Shown: positions 34,931 to 47,824 of the stretch, one piece after another
Position numbering within the stretch: the first letter of the stretch is position 1
Layout of the letters: each line of letters starts with the position of its first letter
NCBI RefSeq assembly: GCF_001643015.1
Contig: NZ_CP015622.1
Coordinates: forward strand, 1,191,358-1,255,357
Source of the DNA: Corynebacterium crudilactis
Lineage (GTDB): Bacteria > Actinomycetota > Actinomycetes > Mycobacteriales > Mycobacteriaceae
Direction: 5' to 3'
DNA: 64,000 nucleotides
Made by a program: the position numbers and the translations under genes
Notes under the pieces: model-generated
What the model was told of the DNA's origin: nothing
Database searches by the model: none
Seen by the model: only the letters and a program-made list of their open reading frames with translations

Positions 34931-36006
34931 TGGCATCGCAGGTATCTGCAGTTGACGATATTTTGTCGGAGTACCACGGCCTGGAGCAGCAAATGGCTGA
35001 TCCAGAGTTGCACAATGATGTGGCAGCTGCACGACGAGTAGGTAAGCGCTACTCCGAGCTGCAGCCAATCATTAATGTGCACCGTGAGCTCGTTGCTGCT
35101 CAAGAAGATCTTGAGGCAGCTCGTGAAATGGCACATGAAGACCATGAGTTCCAAGCTGAGGCAGAACGCCTTGAGGTGGAAGTTGTGGAGTTGGAAGAAA
35201 AGCTTGCTGATCTTCTTGCACCTCGCGATCCTCATGATGGCGAAGACATCGTGATGGAGATCAAGGCTGGTGCAGGTGGCGACGAAGCTGCTCTGTTCGC
35301 TGGTGATCTGCTGCGCATGTACCAGAAGTTTGCGGATAAGCACGGTTTTGTTATCGAGGTTTTGGACTCTGCGGAATCAGATCTTGGTGGCGTGAAAGAC
35401 ATCACCTTGTCTATCCGTTCCAAGAAGCCTTCCCTGGATGGCGCGTGGAGCCAGTTCAAGTTTGAAGGTGGCGTGCACCGCGTGCAGCGTGTGCCAGTGA
35501 CTGAATCTCAGGGACGTATCCAGACTTCTGCAGCTGGTGTTTTGGTCTACCCAGAGCCAGATGAGGTCGAGGATGTGGAGATCGATGAGAAGGAAATTCG
35601 CGTCGATGTTTACCGTTCTTCCGGTAAGGGCGGTCAGGGTGTTAACACCACTGACTCCGCTGTGCGTATTACTCACTTGCCAACTGGTTTGGTAGTGACC
35701 TGTCAGAAAGAACGCTCTCAGATCCAGAACCGCGCTCGCGCGATGCAGGTGCTGGCAGCTCGTTTGCAGGCGATGAAGGAAGAGGAAGCAGCTGCTGAGG
35801 CTGCAACTGGTCGTGCTGCGCAGATCCGCACCATGGACCGCTCTGAGCGCATCCGTACCTACAACTGGCCGGAAAACCGCATCAGCGATCACCGCATTGG
35901 TTTCAAGGCTAATAATCTTGATTCTGTTCTCGATGGCGAGTTGGACGATTTGTTCACCGCACTGCAGGCCGCTGAGCGTGCAGAACGTCTCGAGGCCGAG
36001 GGCTAA
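34930..36006 (+). CDS. prfA: Peptide chain release factor 1
   Basis: A 358-residue class I release factor for UAA and UAG codons. The GGQ loop that triggers hydrolysis is [17 protein letters not shown], and the stop-codon recognition region lies before it ([20 protein letters not shown], the last part read with the PxT-type motif). It overlaps the rho stop by one base and is followed by prmC, whose product methylates the GGQ glutamine. Confidence 0.97.
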   Translation: MASQVSAVDDILSEYHGLEQQMADPELHNDVAAARRVGKRYSELQPIINVHRELVAAQEDLEAAREMAHEDHEFQAEAERLEVEVVELEEKLADLLAPRDPHDGEDIVMEIKAGAGGDEAALFAGDLLRMYQKFADKHGFVIEVLDSAESDLGGVKDITLSIRSKKPSLDGAWSQFKFEGGVHRVQRVPVTESQGRIQTSAAGVLVYPEPDEVEDVEIDEKEIRVDVYRSSGKGGQGVNTTDSAVRITHLPTGLVVTCQKERSQIQNRARAMQVLAARLQAMKEEEAAAEAATGRAAQIRTMDRSERIRTYNWPENRISDHRIGFKANNLDSVLDGELDDLFTALQAAERAERLEAEG

Positions 36007-36007
36007 A

Positions 36008-36844
36008 ATGCTGACCCTCGGGGAAGCTTTGCGCGACGCCACCACTGTCCTGGAAAGGGCTGGGGTGGCGTCGCCACTTGTTGATGCCCGCCTCATCGCC
36101 GCGCATCTTTTGGGATGTAGCCCGCTTAATATTGCGCTTTATATGCGTGATGAAGTGCCGGCTGGCTTTGCCGACGCCGTTCAGCGTCGTGCCACGCGCG
36201 AGCCGTTGCAGCACATTCTGGGCACCGCGCCCATGGGCTCGTTGGACTTGCATGTCGGCCCGGGCGTGTTTATTCCGCGCCCGGAAACAGAGGTGCTCGC
36301 TGACTGGGCCGTGCGGCAGGCGGGAGGCGTCGACAAGCAAAAAATTGTTGACCTCTGCACCGGGTCCGGCGCCTTAGCCGCCTATATTGGCCATGAGCTT
36401 ATCGACGCGACCCTTTATGCTGTTGAACTCGACCGCGGGGCAGCAACCTGGGCGCAGCGAAACTTTGATGAGTTTGCGCCTGGTGTACAACTTATTCACG
36501 GGGACGTGACAGATCCAACGCTGCTGTCTGATGTGCATGGAACAATCGACATCGTGGTGTCTAATCCGCCGTATGTGCCGGAAACGCAAGATCTAGATCC
36601 AGAGGTCTACCAAGATCCTCACATGGCTGTTTTTAGTGGAGCAGATGGCATGGATGTGATCAATGAAATGGTTCACCTTATTTTCAATCTGCTGCGTTTC
36701 GGTGGAGTAGTGGGCGTAGAACACGATGACACCACCTCAGAGGCCGTACAACAGGTTTTCCAGGATCATGGAGGATTTGACACTATTGAGGTGCTCAAAG
36801 ATCTCACCGGTCGGGCACGTTTTGTGACAGCGCGTAAACTCTAA
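36008..36844 (+). CDS. prmC: Release factor glutamine methyltransferase
   Basis: A 278-residue SAM-dependent N5-glutamine methyltransferase (HemK family) that modifies the GGQ motif of RF1/RF2. The SAM-binding motif is [15 protein letters not shown] and the catalytic motif is VSNPPYVPE. The N-terminal helical substrate-binding domain is present. It starts one base after the prfA stop, a classical prfA-prmC pairing. Confidence 0.95.
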   Translation: MLTLGEALRDATTVLERAGVASPLVDARLIAAHLLGCSPLNIALYMRDEVPAGFADAVQRRATREPLQHILGTAPMGSLDLHVGPGVFIPRPETEVLADWAVRQAGGVDKQKIVDLCTGSGALAAYIGHELIDATLYAVELDRGAATWAQRNFDEFAPGVQLIHGDVTDPTLLSDVHGTIDIVVSNPPYVPETQDLDPEVYQDPHMAVFSGADGMDVINEMVHLIFNLLRFGGVVGVEHDDTTSEAVQQVFQDHGGFDTIEVLKDLTGRARFVTARKL

Positions 36845-36892
36845 ACTTGTAAATTTTTTGATAATCCGTACACCTAATTGAGGAGAAAAACA

Positions 36893-37543
36893 GTGAGCAG
36901 AATCTATAATTGTGCGGACCAAGACTCCCGTGCAGCTGGGCTCAAGGCAGCTGTCGATGCGGTCAAGGCCGGTCAGCTCGTTGTCCTTCCCACGGATACC
37001 CTTTACGGCCTTGGCTGCGATGCTTTCAACAATGAGGCTGTAGCCAACCTTTTGGCCACTAAACACCGTGGACCTGATATGCCAGTGCCAGTGTTAGTGG
37101 GTAGTTGGGATACCATTCAAGGCCTTGTGAACAGCTATTCTGCACAGGCAAAAGCACTGGTCGAGGCATTTTGGCCTGGTGGTCTCTCCATCATTGTCCC
37201 TCAGGCGCCAAGCCTGCCGTGGAACCTAGGTGATACCCGTGGCACCGTGATGCTGCGCATGCCGCTGCACCCAGTCGCCATTGAATTGCTCCGCCAAACC
37301 GGCCCAATGGCAGTATCATCTGCCAATATTTCCGGACACACCCCACCAAGCACCGTGACGGAAGCACGCCAACAGCTTAACCAAAATGTTTCTGTCTATC
37401 TCGATGGTGGAGAATGCGCGATTGGTCAACCATCTACAATCGTAGATATTTCTGGTGCTACTCCAAAGATCTTGCGAGAGGGTGCCATTAGCGCTGAACG
37501 CGTTGGCGAAGTACTTGGAGTGACGGCAGAAAGCCTGCGCTAA
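36893..37543 (+). CDS. L-threonylcarbamoyladenylate synthase (Sua5/YwlC/TsaC)
   Basis: A 216-residue protein that makes threonylcarbamoyl-AMP, the donor for t6A in tRNAs reading ANN codons. Signature motifs are VVLPTDTLYGLGCDA near the N-terminus, LLATKHRGPDMPVPVLV, FWPGGLSIIV and TVMLRMPLHP with VSSANISG. The Sua5 extension domain is absent, so this is the short form. I chose GTG 36893 because GAGGAGAAAAACA lies just before it. It belongs to the rho-prfA-prmC-wecA cluster. Confidence 0.92.
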   Translation: MSRIYNCADQDSRAAGLKAAVDAVKAGQLVVLPTDTLYGLGCDAFNNEAVANLLATKHRGPDMPVPVLVGSWDTIQGLVNSYSAQAKALVEAFWPGGLSIIVPQAPSLPWNLGDTRGTVMLRMPLHPVAIELLRQTGPMAVSSANISGHTPPSTVTEARQQLNQNVSVYLDGGECAIGQPSTIVDISGATPKILREGAISAERVGEVLGVTAESLR

Positions 37544-38692
37544 ATGGGAGTCGGTTTCGCGGGTATTCCGCTGCGCGAATTGGGATTGGTCATCCTCGTT
37601 GCAGCCGCCATCACGTATCTCACCACAGGCATCATCCGCACCGTCATGGTCAAAAACGGACGCCTTAATGAGATCCGAGAAAGAGATGTCCATGTCATCC
37701 CCAAACCACGCCTTGGTGGAGTGGCGATGTTCAGTGGATTTCTCGGGGCAGTATTTCTCGCAGACCAGCTCCCGGCCTTGACTCGTGGGTTTATGCCTAT
37801 CACTCCGGAGATGAATGCCGTCATTTGGGCGGGATTTGTCATCGTTGTGGTGGGAGCCTTGGATGATCTTTTTGATCTGGATGCCATCACAAAATTAGTG
37901 GGGCAAATCTTAGGCGCAGTTACCATGAGCCTATTGGGTCTGACCTGGTCAATTTTATATTCCCCATTTGGTGGGGGAACAACATTACTTCTTGATCAAG
38001 TCCAGTCAACACTCTTGACTACCTTGTTTACCGTGGCTTTAATCAATGCACTGAACTTTGTGGATGGCCTTGATGGTCTCTCTGCCGGCGTAGGCTTAAT
38101 TGCTGGAGCGGCGATTCTGCTGTTTTCGCTCACCATTCTTTTTGATCAAAATGGTGCTGTTTCGGCCTATCCGCCAGCTATTATTGCAGCTGCATTGGTG
38201 GGTATTTGTGCTGGCGTATTGCCGCATAATTTCGAACCCTCCCGTATTTTTATGGGTGATTCCGGATCCATGCTCATTGGCCTGTTGTTGGCGGCAGCAT
38301 CCACCTCAGCATCAGGAAAAATCAACATGAGCCTGTATGGTGCAGCCGATATCATTGCGTTGATTTCACCCATCATCGTGGTACTTGCGGCAGTGGCCAT
38401 CCCCCTGCTTGACCTCGTGTTGGCAGTGATTCGCCGTGTGGGTAGGGGAGAATCGCCATTTTCTCCCGATAAAATGCACCTGCATCACCGTTTGCTTGCT
38501 ATTGGTCATACTCATAGGCGAGTGGTGTTAGTGCTGTACACCTGGGCGGCTGCTGTGGCATTTGGAGCAGTGAGCTTTTCCGTAGTCCCACCACTTTTTG
38601 CTACTGGATTAACCATTGTCGGAATACTGATAGCGGTGTCTGTCACCGCAGTTCCTGTGATGAAAAGCCGGCGAGACGCTCACTTGCCTTAA
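37544..38692 (+). CDS. wecA: Undecaprenyl-phosphate GlcNAc-1-phosphate transferase
   Basis: A 382-residue polytopic membrane enzyme with about 11 helices. It transfers GlcNAc-1-P to the polyprenyl carrier, which in Corynebacteriales starts the arabinogalactan linker unit. Family motifs are the Asp pair GALDDLFDLD, NALNFVDGLDGLSAG, FMGDSGSMLIG and the His-rich HLHHRLLAIGH. The ATG directly follows the TAA of the Sua5 gene. Called rfe in some annotations. The next promoter (38722) and the AtpI-like gene begin immediately after it. Confidence 0.93.
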   Translation: MGVGFAGIPLRELGLVILVAAAITYLTTGIIRTVMVKNGRLNEIRERDVHVIPKPRLGGVAMFSGFLGAVFLADQLPALTRGFMPITPEMNAVIWAGFVIVVVGALDDLFDLDAITKLVGQILGAVTMSLLGLTWSILYSPFGGGTTLLLDQVQSTLLTTLFTVALINALNFVDGLDGLSAGVGLIAGAAILLFSLTILFDQNGAVSAYPPAIIAAALVGICAGVLPHNFEPSRIFMGDSGSMLIGLLLAAASTSASGKINMSLYGAADIIALISPIIVVLAAVAIPLLDLVLAVIRRVGRGESPFSPDKMHLHHRLLAIGHTHRRVVLVLYTWAAAVAFGAVSFSVVPPLFATGLTIVGILIAVSVTAVPVMKSRRDAHLP

Positions 38693-38721
38693 GCGATTGT
38701 CGCATTCGGCAATTAAACCGG

Positions 38722-38735
38722 TAGAATTCCCCTTC
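38722..38735 (+). promoter_or_regulatory. Leaderless promoter of the AtpI-like gene
   Basis: TAGAAT (38722-38727) lies 8 bases before GTG 38736. The stretch between is C/T-rich, almost identical in layout to the argS promoter (TAGAATTTCTCCCC then ATG). TTGTCG at 38697-38702 could be the -35, with a spacing of 19. Confidence 0.6.
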
Positions 38736-39185
38736 GTGAGCGCCGAAAATACCGAAAACCCTGATTCCCCGTTTGAGATCTCCGAATTCGATGACCATCG
38801 ACGACCCCTGCAAAGAGCCGTTAAATTTGGCTCCTATGCGCTTCTAGCCTTCACCCTAATTTCTTTGGCAATTTGGGGTGCTACCCGAGGCCTTCCTGGA
38901 GTATGGGGAGTGGTGATCGGCGCTGCTGTTGGTGGTGGCTTCGTCCTTCTTACCGCGCTGAGTGTGTTGTTTACTGCCAACTCCAATGTCACTACGACTG
39001 GCGCTGTCGTGCTTGGTAGCTGGCTGCTGAAGATCGTTATCTTAGTGATTGTTCTGGCCGTAATCAAAGACATGACCTTTTATGACAACACAGCCCTTTT
39101 TGTCACAGTGGTGATTGCGCTTGTGGTGGTCTTGATGACTGAGGTCTGGGGAGTGCTGACCTCTCGCGTTACTTATATCGGATAA
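38736..39185 (+). CDS. atpI: AtpI-like ATP synthase-associated membrane protein
   Basis: A 149-residue protein with an acidic N-terminal tail and four predicted helices (YALLAFTLISLAIWG, VVIGAAVGGGFVLLTALSVLF, VVLGSWLLKIVILVIVLAVI, FVTVVIALVVVLMTEV). Size, topology and the position just upstream of atpB identify it as the AtpI/UncI-type protein, thought to help assemble the c-ring or supply Mg2+. GTG 38736 (MSAENTEN) is preferred over the upstream TTG because of the leaderless promoter. A terminator separates it from atpB, so the main atp operon has its own promoter. Confidence 0.8.
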   Translation: MSAENTENPDSPFEISEFDDHRRPLQRAVKFGSYALLAFTLISLAIWGATRGLPGVWGVVIGAAVGGGFVLLTALSVLFTANSNVTTTGAVVLGSWLLKIVILVIVLAVIKDMTFYDNTALFVTVVIALVVVLMTEVWGVLTSRVTYIG

Positions 39186-39201
39186 ATTTCGGTACATTCC
39201 T

Positions 39202-39244
39202 TGCCCCCACATCCCTGTGAAACAGGGGAGTGGGGGCATTTTTG
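39202..39244 (+). terminator. Terminator after the AtpI-like gene
   Basis: TGCCCCCAC (39202-39210) pairs with GTGGGGGCA (39230-39238), with an inner CCCTGT/ACAGGG stem, followed by TTTTTG. A strong hairpin. Read-through into the atp operon would have to pass it. Confidence 0.9.
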
Positions 39245-39834
39245 TATATAGCGCTTTCGTCCCTGAAATAAGGGTAGGTTGCAGGGGTAGATGAAATTAG
39301 TGATTCAGTTCACAGGGGATGGCAGTGGGAGAGCTGAACCGCAGTAAAAGGCCATGGTGTGAGCGCTGCTTGGGGGCGGGGTACTGGCAAACAAACGGGT
39401 AACTTTTAGGGATTGGCCACCTAATTGCTGGCAAATTTCTGATGAAATTTCACTGCCAAACCCACACTAACTACCCCCGTTTGCCCTCAAAGCGGGCGTT
39501 GTGACACACATAACACCCCCTGATCGTACCCGCTCACGCGCTATTTTCGACGAACCGCCCACTCGTGGCAACGAATGCCCCCGCCCCGCTTGGATAAAAG
39601 ACGAAATCACCTGTTAATCTATAACGCGGGTTGAACCGAGAAACCTCCCACGGCAGCAGACAATAGCCATAAGGGGTTTTGCGGAGCACGTCCCCTGTGA
39701 TCGTTGCGCTGATGTGCGACGGAGTCCGTAGCGATTGCAGCGAGTTTTTCAGACGTCCATCGCACCGTGCACAACAACATTTCAGGTGCACGGCCCGAAC
39801 ACGGGAGAGAACGCTGAGCGTTACAACACTGTCC
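39245..39834 (+). promoter_or_regulatory. Promoter and long leader region of atpBEFHAGDC
   Basis: 590 bases without a supported gene. Inverted motifs include an AGGGG...CCCCT hairpin around 39672-39696. TAATCT at 39615-39620 (with TGT before it) is a possible -10, which would leave a leader of about 200 bases. Literature on C. glutamicum reports pH- and SigH-dependent control of this operon; I cannot point to the exact SigH site. The last 150 bases are GC-rich and could fold. Confidence 0.45.
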
Positions 39835-40647
39835 ATGAAGGGCGAATTCCACGCCCCCGATTTGGACAAAGAATTTTTCCCGGGGCACGTAACCGATAAT
39901 GGTGAAGTCGTGAACATGCTGTTCACCGATTTTGCTAATGGTTGGTTCGCAATGGACCGCATCGTATTGATCCGTCTGCTTATGACGGCACTCGTTGTGG
40001 TCTTCTTCCTTTGGGCTATGCGTAAGCCAAAGCTTGTCCCGCATGGCGTCCAGAATTTTGCAGAGTACGCACTTGATTTCGTTCGTATTCACATCGCTGA
40101 AGACATCCTCGGAAAGAAGGAGGGTCGTCGGTTCCTGCCGATCCTGGCCACCATCTTCTTCGCGGCCCTTTTGATGAATCTTGCAACGATTATCCCGGGA
40201 CTAAACATCTCACCTAACTCACGTATTGCATTCCCAATCGTGATGGCGGTAGCTGGTTATATCGCGTTTATCTACGCAGGTTCTAAGCGTTACGGTTTCT
40301 TCAAATATGTGAAGTCATCGATCGTGATTCCGAACATTCCACCAGCACTTCATATTTTGGTGGTTCCAATTGAGTTCTTCTCTACATTCATCTTGAGGCC
40401 AGTCACCCTGGCACTGCGTTTGATGGCCAACTTCCTAGCTGGTCACATCATCTTGGTTCTGCTTTTCTCCGCAACGAACTTCTTCTTCTTCCAGTTCAAC
40501 GGATGGACAGTAATGTCCGGCGTAACCATCTTGATGTCAGTACTCTTCACGGTCTACGAGCTCATTGTTATCTTCCTTCAGGCATACATCTTTGCTCTGC
40601 TGGTTGCTGTTTACATTGAACTTTCACTCCATGCGGATTCTCACTAG
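39835..40647 (+). CDS. atpB: ATP synthase F0 subunit a
   Basis: A 270-residue membrane subunit of the proton channel. The essential Arg is in the helix LRPVTLALRLMANFLAGH. Further helices are LIRLLMTALVVVFFLWA, ILATIFFAALLMNLATI and VYELIVIFLQAYIFALLVAVYIELS. The ATG at 39835 (MKGEFHAPD) gives the family N-terminus; no strong ribosome site precedes it, which is odd for a highly expressed gene. The frame is open further upstream without a better start. First gene of the F1F0 operon. Confidence 0.93.
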   Translation: MKGEFHAPDLDKEFFPGHVTDNGEVVNMLFTDFANGWFAMDRIVLIRLLMTALVVVFFLWAMRKPKLVPHGVQNFAEYALDFVRIHIAEDILGKKEGRRFLPILATIFFAALLMNLATIIPGLNISPNSRIAFPIVMAVAGYIAFIYAGSKRYGFFKYVKSSIVIPNIPPALHILVVPIEFFSTFILRPVTLALRLMANFLAGHIILVLLFSATNFFFFQFNGWTVMSGVTILMSVLFTVYELIVIFLQAYIFALLVAVYIELSLHADSH

Positions 40648-40720
40648 ATGAACAAAAGGTCGCTGAGAGAGTTTCTTGCACAAGATGCTTAAACAGCGAG
40701 CGGACCACTCGGTCAACTGA

Positions 40721-41023
<303 letters not shown>

Positions 41024-41053
41024 TCAGCTAACTTAACCGAAAGCTGGTAAACC

Positions 41054-41626
41054 ATGGCGAATTCGATTTACAATTTGGCGCACGCTAACGCGGATGCGCT
41101 TCCTCTGGAGGGCGGAAACTCTATTCTGTTCCCTCCTCTGTATGACATCGTCTGGTCCCTCATCCCGTTTTTGATCATCCTGCTTGTATTTTGGAAGCTT
41201 GTTCTTCCAAAATTCCAGGAAGTCCTGACCGAGCGTGAGGACCGGATCAAGGGAGGCATTCAGCGTGCCGAAGCCGCTCAGGCTGAGGCCAAGGCTGCCC
41301 TTGAAAAGTACAACGCACAGCTCGCTGAGGCCCGTACCGAGGCTGCAGAGATCCGTGAGCAGGCGCGCGAGCGCGGCAAGCAGATCGAGGCAGAACTGAA
41401 GGACAAGGCCAACGAAGAGAGCAACCGCATCATCGAGTCCGGTAGCAAGCAGCTTCTGGCACAGCGCGAGCAGGTCGTTAACGAACTGCGTCGCGAAATG
41501 GGCCAGAACTCCATCAACCTTGCCGAGCACCTTCTTGGAGATCAGCTCTCCGATAACGTGAAGCGCTCTGGCACGATTGATCGCTTCCTCGCCGATCTCG
41601 ATACCGTGGCACCGAACGGAAAGTAG
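41054..41626 (+). CDS. atpF: ATP synthase F0 subunit b
   Basis: A 190-residue peripheral-stalk subunit: one N-terminal helix ([25 protein letters not shown]) and a long charged coiled coil ([21 protein letters not shown] onward). It connects the a-subunit to F1. The start follows GAAAGCTGG; the gene ends 5 bases before atpH. Confidence 0.96.
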   Translation: MANSIYNLAHANADALPLEGGNSILFPPLYDIVWSLIPFLIILLVFWKLVLPKFQEVLTEREDRIKGGIQRAEAAQAEAKAALEKYNAQLAEARTEAAEIREQARERGKQIEAELKDKANEESNRIIESGSKQLLAQREQVVNELRREMGQNSINLAEHLLGDQLSDNVKRSGTIDRFLADLDTVAPNGK

Positions 41627-41631
41627 GCGAC

Positions 41632-42447
41632 ATGCACGCAGCAAGCCGCGAGGCACTGGCAAAGGTTACGTCCGATCTGGACGCTGCTCTAGCAGCAGAT
41701 AACACCATGGCAGTTGCCGCCCAGGCTGGAACTGAGCTTTTCGACGTCGTCGATGTTCTCGACGGCGACCGAGCTCTGCGTGTTGCTGTTGCAGACTCTT
41801 CAAAGGACGCACACAGCCGAGTCGGCCTCATTGAGGCTGTATTCGGTGGCAAGGTGAGCCCAGCTGTTCTCGAAGTCCTCAAGGACGCAGCAGAACAGAC
41901 TTGGTCCACTCCACGCGAGTTTCGCGCTGGACTAGTCCAACTTGGCCGTCGCTCCCTTCTTCGCTCTGCGGAGAAACAAGGGCAGCTTGGCCAGGTCGAA
42001 GACGAACTGTTCCGACTAAGCCGCATCCTGGATCGTGAAAGCAAGCTAACTCAGCTGCTCTCTGATCGCACTCAGGAAATTGGCGGACGACGTGACCTTT
42101 TGGCGAAGGTGCTCTACGGCAAGGTAACTTCTGTTACCGAAGCCCTGGCACTGCAGGCAATTGGTCGTCCAGAGCACAACCCAATTGATGACATTTCTGC
42201 ATTGGCTGGAGCTGTAGCGCAGCTACAGGGCCGTTCTGTTGCACATGTTGTTTCTGCGGTTGAACTCAACGAAGGACAGCAACAAGCGCTAGCTGAAAAG
42301 CTGGGACGTATTTATGGTCGTGCGATGAGCATCCACTCCGAGGTTGATACCAGCCTCCTCGGTGGAATGATCATCCGCGTCGGAGACGAAGTAATTGACG
42401 GCAGCACCTCGGGTAAACTCGAGCGACTGCGGACAACCTTCGCGTAA
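41632..42447 (+). CDS. atpH: ATP synthase F1 subunit delta
   Basis: A 271-residue delta subunit, longer than E. coli delta (177) as is usual in Corynebacteriales, because of an extended N-terminal helical part. The C-terminal signature is DTSLLGGMIIRVGDEVIDGS. It links the b-subunit stalk to the top of F1. It begins 5 bases after atpF. Confidence 0.95.
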   Translation: MHAASREALAKVTSDLDAALAADNTMAVAAQAGTELFDVVDVLDGDRALRVAVADSSKDAHSRVGLIEAVFGGKVSPAVLEVLKDAAEQTWSTPREFRAGLVQLGRRSLLRSAEKQGQLGQVEDELFRLSRILDRESKLTQLLSDRTQEIGGRRDLLAKVLYGKVTSVTEALALQAIGRPEHNPIDDISALAGAVAQLQGRSVAHVVSAVELNEGQQQALAEKLGRIYGRAMSIHSEVDTSLLGGMIIRVGDEVIDGSTSGKLERLRTTFA

Positions 42448-42508
42448 AGACACGACGAATTAGACAACATTAGTAATGCTGGAAGAAACAACCGAGAGCA
42501 GGAACAAC

Positions 42509-44152
42509 ATGGCGGAGCTGACGATCTCCTCCGATGAGATCCGTAGCGCGATTTCGAACTACACCTCGAGCTACTCCGCGGAGGCCTCCCGTGAGGAGGT
42601 CGGCGTGGTTATTTCGGCCGCTGACGGTATCGCCCAGGTTTCGGGCCTCCCGTCAGTAATGGCGAATGAGCTCCTCGAATTCCCGGGCGGCGTTATCGGC
42701 GTCGCGCAGAACCTTGAAGCTGACCGAGTCGGCGTCGTGGTTCTGGGTAACTACGAGCTACTTAAAGAAGGCGACCAAGTTCGTCGTACTGGAGACGTTT
42801 TGTCTATCCCAGTCGGCGAAGCATTCCTTGGCCGCGTTATCAACCCCCTTGGCCAGCCGATTGACGGCTTGGGCGAAATCGCAGCTGAAGAGGACCGCGT
42901 CCTCGAGCTTCAGGCACCAACTGTGCTTGAGCGTCAGCCAGTCGAAGAGCCTTTGTCAACCGGTATCAAGGCTATCGACGCAATGACCCCAATCGGTCGC
43001 GGTCAGCGTCAGCTGATCATTGGTGACCGTAAGACTGGCAAGACCGCAGTCTGCGTCGATACCATTCTTAACCAGAAGGCTAACTGGGAGACCGGCGACA
43101 AGACGAAGCAGGTTCGCTGCATCTACGTCGCAATCGGCCAGAAGGGCTCCACCATTGCAGCCCTGCGTAAGACTCTTGAGGAGCAGGGCGCTCTTGAGTA
43201 CACCACTATCGTGGCTGCACCAGCTTCCGATGCTGCAGGCTTCAAGTGGCTTGCACCATTCGCAGGCGCTGCTCTCGCACAGCACTGGATGTACCAGGGC
43301 GACCACGTCCTGGTCATCTATGATGATCTGACCAAGCACGCTGAAGCATACCGTGCCATCTCCCTCTTGCTCCGTCGTCCACCAGGCCGCGAAGCATACC
43401 CAGGTGACGTCTTCTACCTGCACTCCCGTCTGCTGGAGCGCGCCGCGAAGCTGTCCGATGAGCTAGGTGCAGGTTCTGTTACTGCACTGCCAATCATTGA
43501 GACCAAGGCAAACGATGTTTCCGCCTTCATTCCTACCAACGTGATTTCCATCACCGATGGTCAGGTATTCCTTGAGTCCGACCTGTTTAACCGTGGCGTT
43601 CGCCCGGCTATCAACGTCGGTGTCTCCGTCTCCCGTGTTGGTGGCGCAGCTCAGACCAAGGGCATGAAGAAGGTTGCCGGTTCACTCCGTCTGGACCTGG
43701 CTGCATTCCGCGATCTGGAAGCATTCGCTACCTTCGCATCTGACCTGGATGCTGCATCCAAGTCTCAGCTTGAGCGTGGCCAGCGCCTCGTTCAGCTGCT
43801 AGTTCAGGCTGAGAACGAGCCACAGGCTGTTGAGTACCAGATTATTTCTCTGTGGCTCGCAGGCGAAGGCGCATTCGACAACGTTCCTGTTGAAGATGTC
43901 CGTCGTTTCGAGGCAGAACTGCACGAGTACCTCGGCTCTAACGCCGCTCAGGTTTACGCGCAGATCGATGGTGGTGCACAGCTATCCGACGAGTCCAAGG
44001 AAACCCTTCTTAAGGCAACCGAAGACTTCAAGGGCGCTTTCCAGACCACTGATGGCACCCCAGTCATCAACGAGCCTGAGGTTGAAGCACTCGCCGCAGG
44101 CCAGGTCAAGAAGGACCAGCTCACCGTTTCCCGCAAGGTCAGCAAGAAGTAA
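42509..44152 (+). CDS. atpA: ATP synthase F1 subunit alpha
   Basis: A 547-residue non-catalytic nucleotide-binding subunit. The P-loop is [13 protein letters not shown]. The signature [17 protein letters not shown] is complete. The ATG at 42509 (MAELTISS) with AGCAGGA upstream is the family start; an upstream in-frame ATG at 42476 is less likely. Confidence 0.97.
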   Translation: MAELTISSDEIRSAISNYTSSYSAEASREEVGVVISAADGIAQVSGLPSVMANELLEFPGGVIGVAQNLEADRVGVVVLGNYELLKEGDQVRRTGDVLSIPVGEAFLGRVINPLGQPIDGLGEIAAEEDRVLELQAPTVLERQPVEEPLSTGIKAIDAMTPIGRGQRQLIIGDRKTGKTAVCVDTILNQKANWETGDKTKQVRCIYVAIGQKGSTIAALRKTLEEQGALEYTTIVAAPASDAAGFKWLAPFAGAALAQHWMYQGDHVLVIYDDLTKHAEAYRAISLLLRRPPGREAYPGDVFYLHSRLLERAAKLSDELGAGSVTALPIIETKANDVSAFIPTNVISITDGQVFLESDLFNRGVRPAINVGVSVSRVGGAAQTKGMKKVAGSLRLDLAAFRDLEAFATFASDLDAASKSQLERGQRLVQLLVQAENEPQAVEYQIISLWLAGEGAFDNVPVEDVRRFEAELHEYLGSNAAQVYAQIDGGAQLSDESKETLLKATEDFKGAFQTTDGTPVINEPEVEALAAGQVKKDQLTVSRKVSKK

Positions 44153-44210
44153 AAGGCAGCGAGCCTACACTAAATGACTGTCCAAGCAACTGAAGGGAGG
44201 CGTGTGAACC

Positions 44211-46642
<2,432 letters not shown>

Positions 46643-46653
46643 GGTAGAGACAC

Positions 46654-47028
46654 ATGGCTGAAATCACCGTTGAACTGGTGTCTGTAGAGCGCATGCTGTG
46701 GGCCGGCGAGGCTTCCATCGTGACTGCACAGACCACCGAGGGTGAGATCGGCGTGCTGCCCGATCACGAGCCTCTTCTCGGCCAATTGGTTGAGAACGGC
46801 GTTGTGACCATCCAGCCGATCGACGGCGAAAAGCTTATCGCTGGCGTTTCGGGTGGATTCCTCTCCGTATCGAAGTCAAAGGTGACGATCCTCGCGGACT
46901 TCGCCGTCTGGGCGAATGAGGTTGATACCGCATCCGCCGAGACTGACCTTAATTCGGACGACGAGCTAGTCAAGGCACATGCCGAGGCTGGGCTGCGCGC
47001 GGTCCGCCGCAGCAGCGAAGGTCTCTAA
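46654..47028 (+). CDS. atpC: ATP synthase F1 subunit epsilon
   Basis: A 124-residue epsilon subunit with the N-terminal beta-sandwich ([33 protein letters not shown], read in two parts) and a short C-terminal helical region ([16 protein letters not shown]). The C-terminal domain is truncated compared with E. coli, as in mycobacteria. Last gene of the operon; a strong terminator follows. Confidence 0.95.
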   Translation: MAEITVELVSVERMLWAGEASIVTAQTTEGEIGVLPDHEPLLGQLVENGVVTIQPIDGEKLIAGVSGGFLSVSKSKVTILADFAVWANEVDTASAETDLNSDDELVKAHAEAGLRAVRRSSEGL

Positions 47029-47052
47029 ACCTCCGTTTAGCTGATGTACGAG

Positions 47053-47096
47053 AAGGCCCGCTGGAACCGTAAAGGTTCCAGCGGGCCTTTTGTTTT
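47053..47096 (+). terminator. Terminator of the atp operon
   Basis: AAGGCCCGCTGGAACC (47053-47068) pairs perfectly with GGTTCCAGCGGGCCTT (47074-47089), loop of 5, followed by TTGTTTT. Confidence 0.95.
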
Positions 47097-47321
47097 ACCC
47101 TATGGAAAGGCTCTATAGCTAAGACCCGAAGAATTAAGAAGCGGATATGATAATCCTAAGCTTTTAGCCCCGCTGTGGGGTAGCTTTGCAAGGTGAGTAG
47201 GGCTTTGACAACCTATGATCCTTGACCAAGCAGTAGAGGCTCCTCAGCGGTTTCGTGTCGGACGACATTGTGAGTAGGATCGTCTAAAATCGTTTTCTTT
47301 GCAGGGAGGACTTCAAAAGCC

Positions 47322-47798
47322 GTGGAATTTATTACCTGGGCAGTGGTAGTTGTTGCAGTGCTGGCAGTAATCCTTCTTGCTGCGTGGCGCTTTTTTACAC
47401 TGCGCTCCAAGGGGACCAGCGTCATCCTGCGTGAACTTCCTCAAAACGGGGTACATGGTTGGCGGCACGGCTTGTTTCGCTACAACGGAAATAAACTGGA
47501 GTACTTTAAGCTGCGCTCCTTATTACCTATGTCTAACCTCACTCTAGACCGCCTTTCGGTTACTTTGCTTGATCGTAGAGATCCAGTTTCCGACGAGGCG
47601 GTTTTCATGTCTAAAGGGGTCAAGGTGTTGCATATTCAATCCAACGATGACCATATTGAAATTGCTTTGAATACGCACAGTGAGATGGCTTTTACAGCGT
47701 GGCTTGAGGCCGCACCAGATGCACGTGCAGAACATACTCTTAATGCACGGGACTTTAATCGATTTCGGCCAGGCAAAGACACCCGTAAAAACCGTTAG
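47322..47798 (+). CDS. DUF2550-type membrane-anchored protein
   Basis: A 158-residue protein with one N-terminal helix ([23 protein letters not shown]) and a cytoplasmic part ([35 protein letters not shown], read in two parts). This is a conserved actinobacterial family that lies between atpC and nucS; mycobacteria have the same order. The function is unknown. GTG 47322 has AGGGAGGA upstream. TAAAAT near 47284 may be its -10. The upstream 225 bases hold no other gene. Confidence 0.8.
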   Translation: MEFITWAVVVVAVLAVILLAAWRFFTLRSKGTSVILRELPQNGVHGWRHGLFRYNGNKLEYFKLRSLLPMSNLTLDRLSVTLLDRRDPVSDEAVFMSKGVKVLHIQSNDDHIEIALNTHSEMAFTAWLEAAPDARAEHTLNARDFNRFRPGKDTRKNR

Positions 47799-47824
47799 CG
47801 CAGTGTCATTGTTATGGTGGGTGC

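Noticed and set aside
39301..39420. A ydaO-type (cyclic di-AMP) riboswitch before atpB, suggested by G-rich segments
   Set aside because: The conserved core words of that riboswitch are not found, and the region is 400 bases from the gene.
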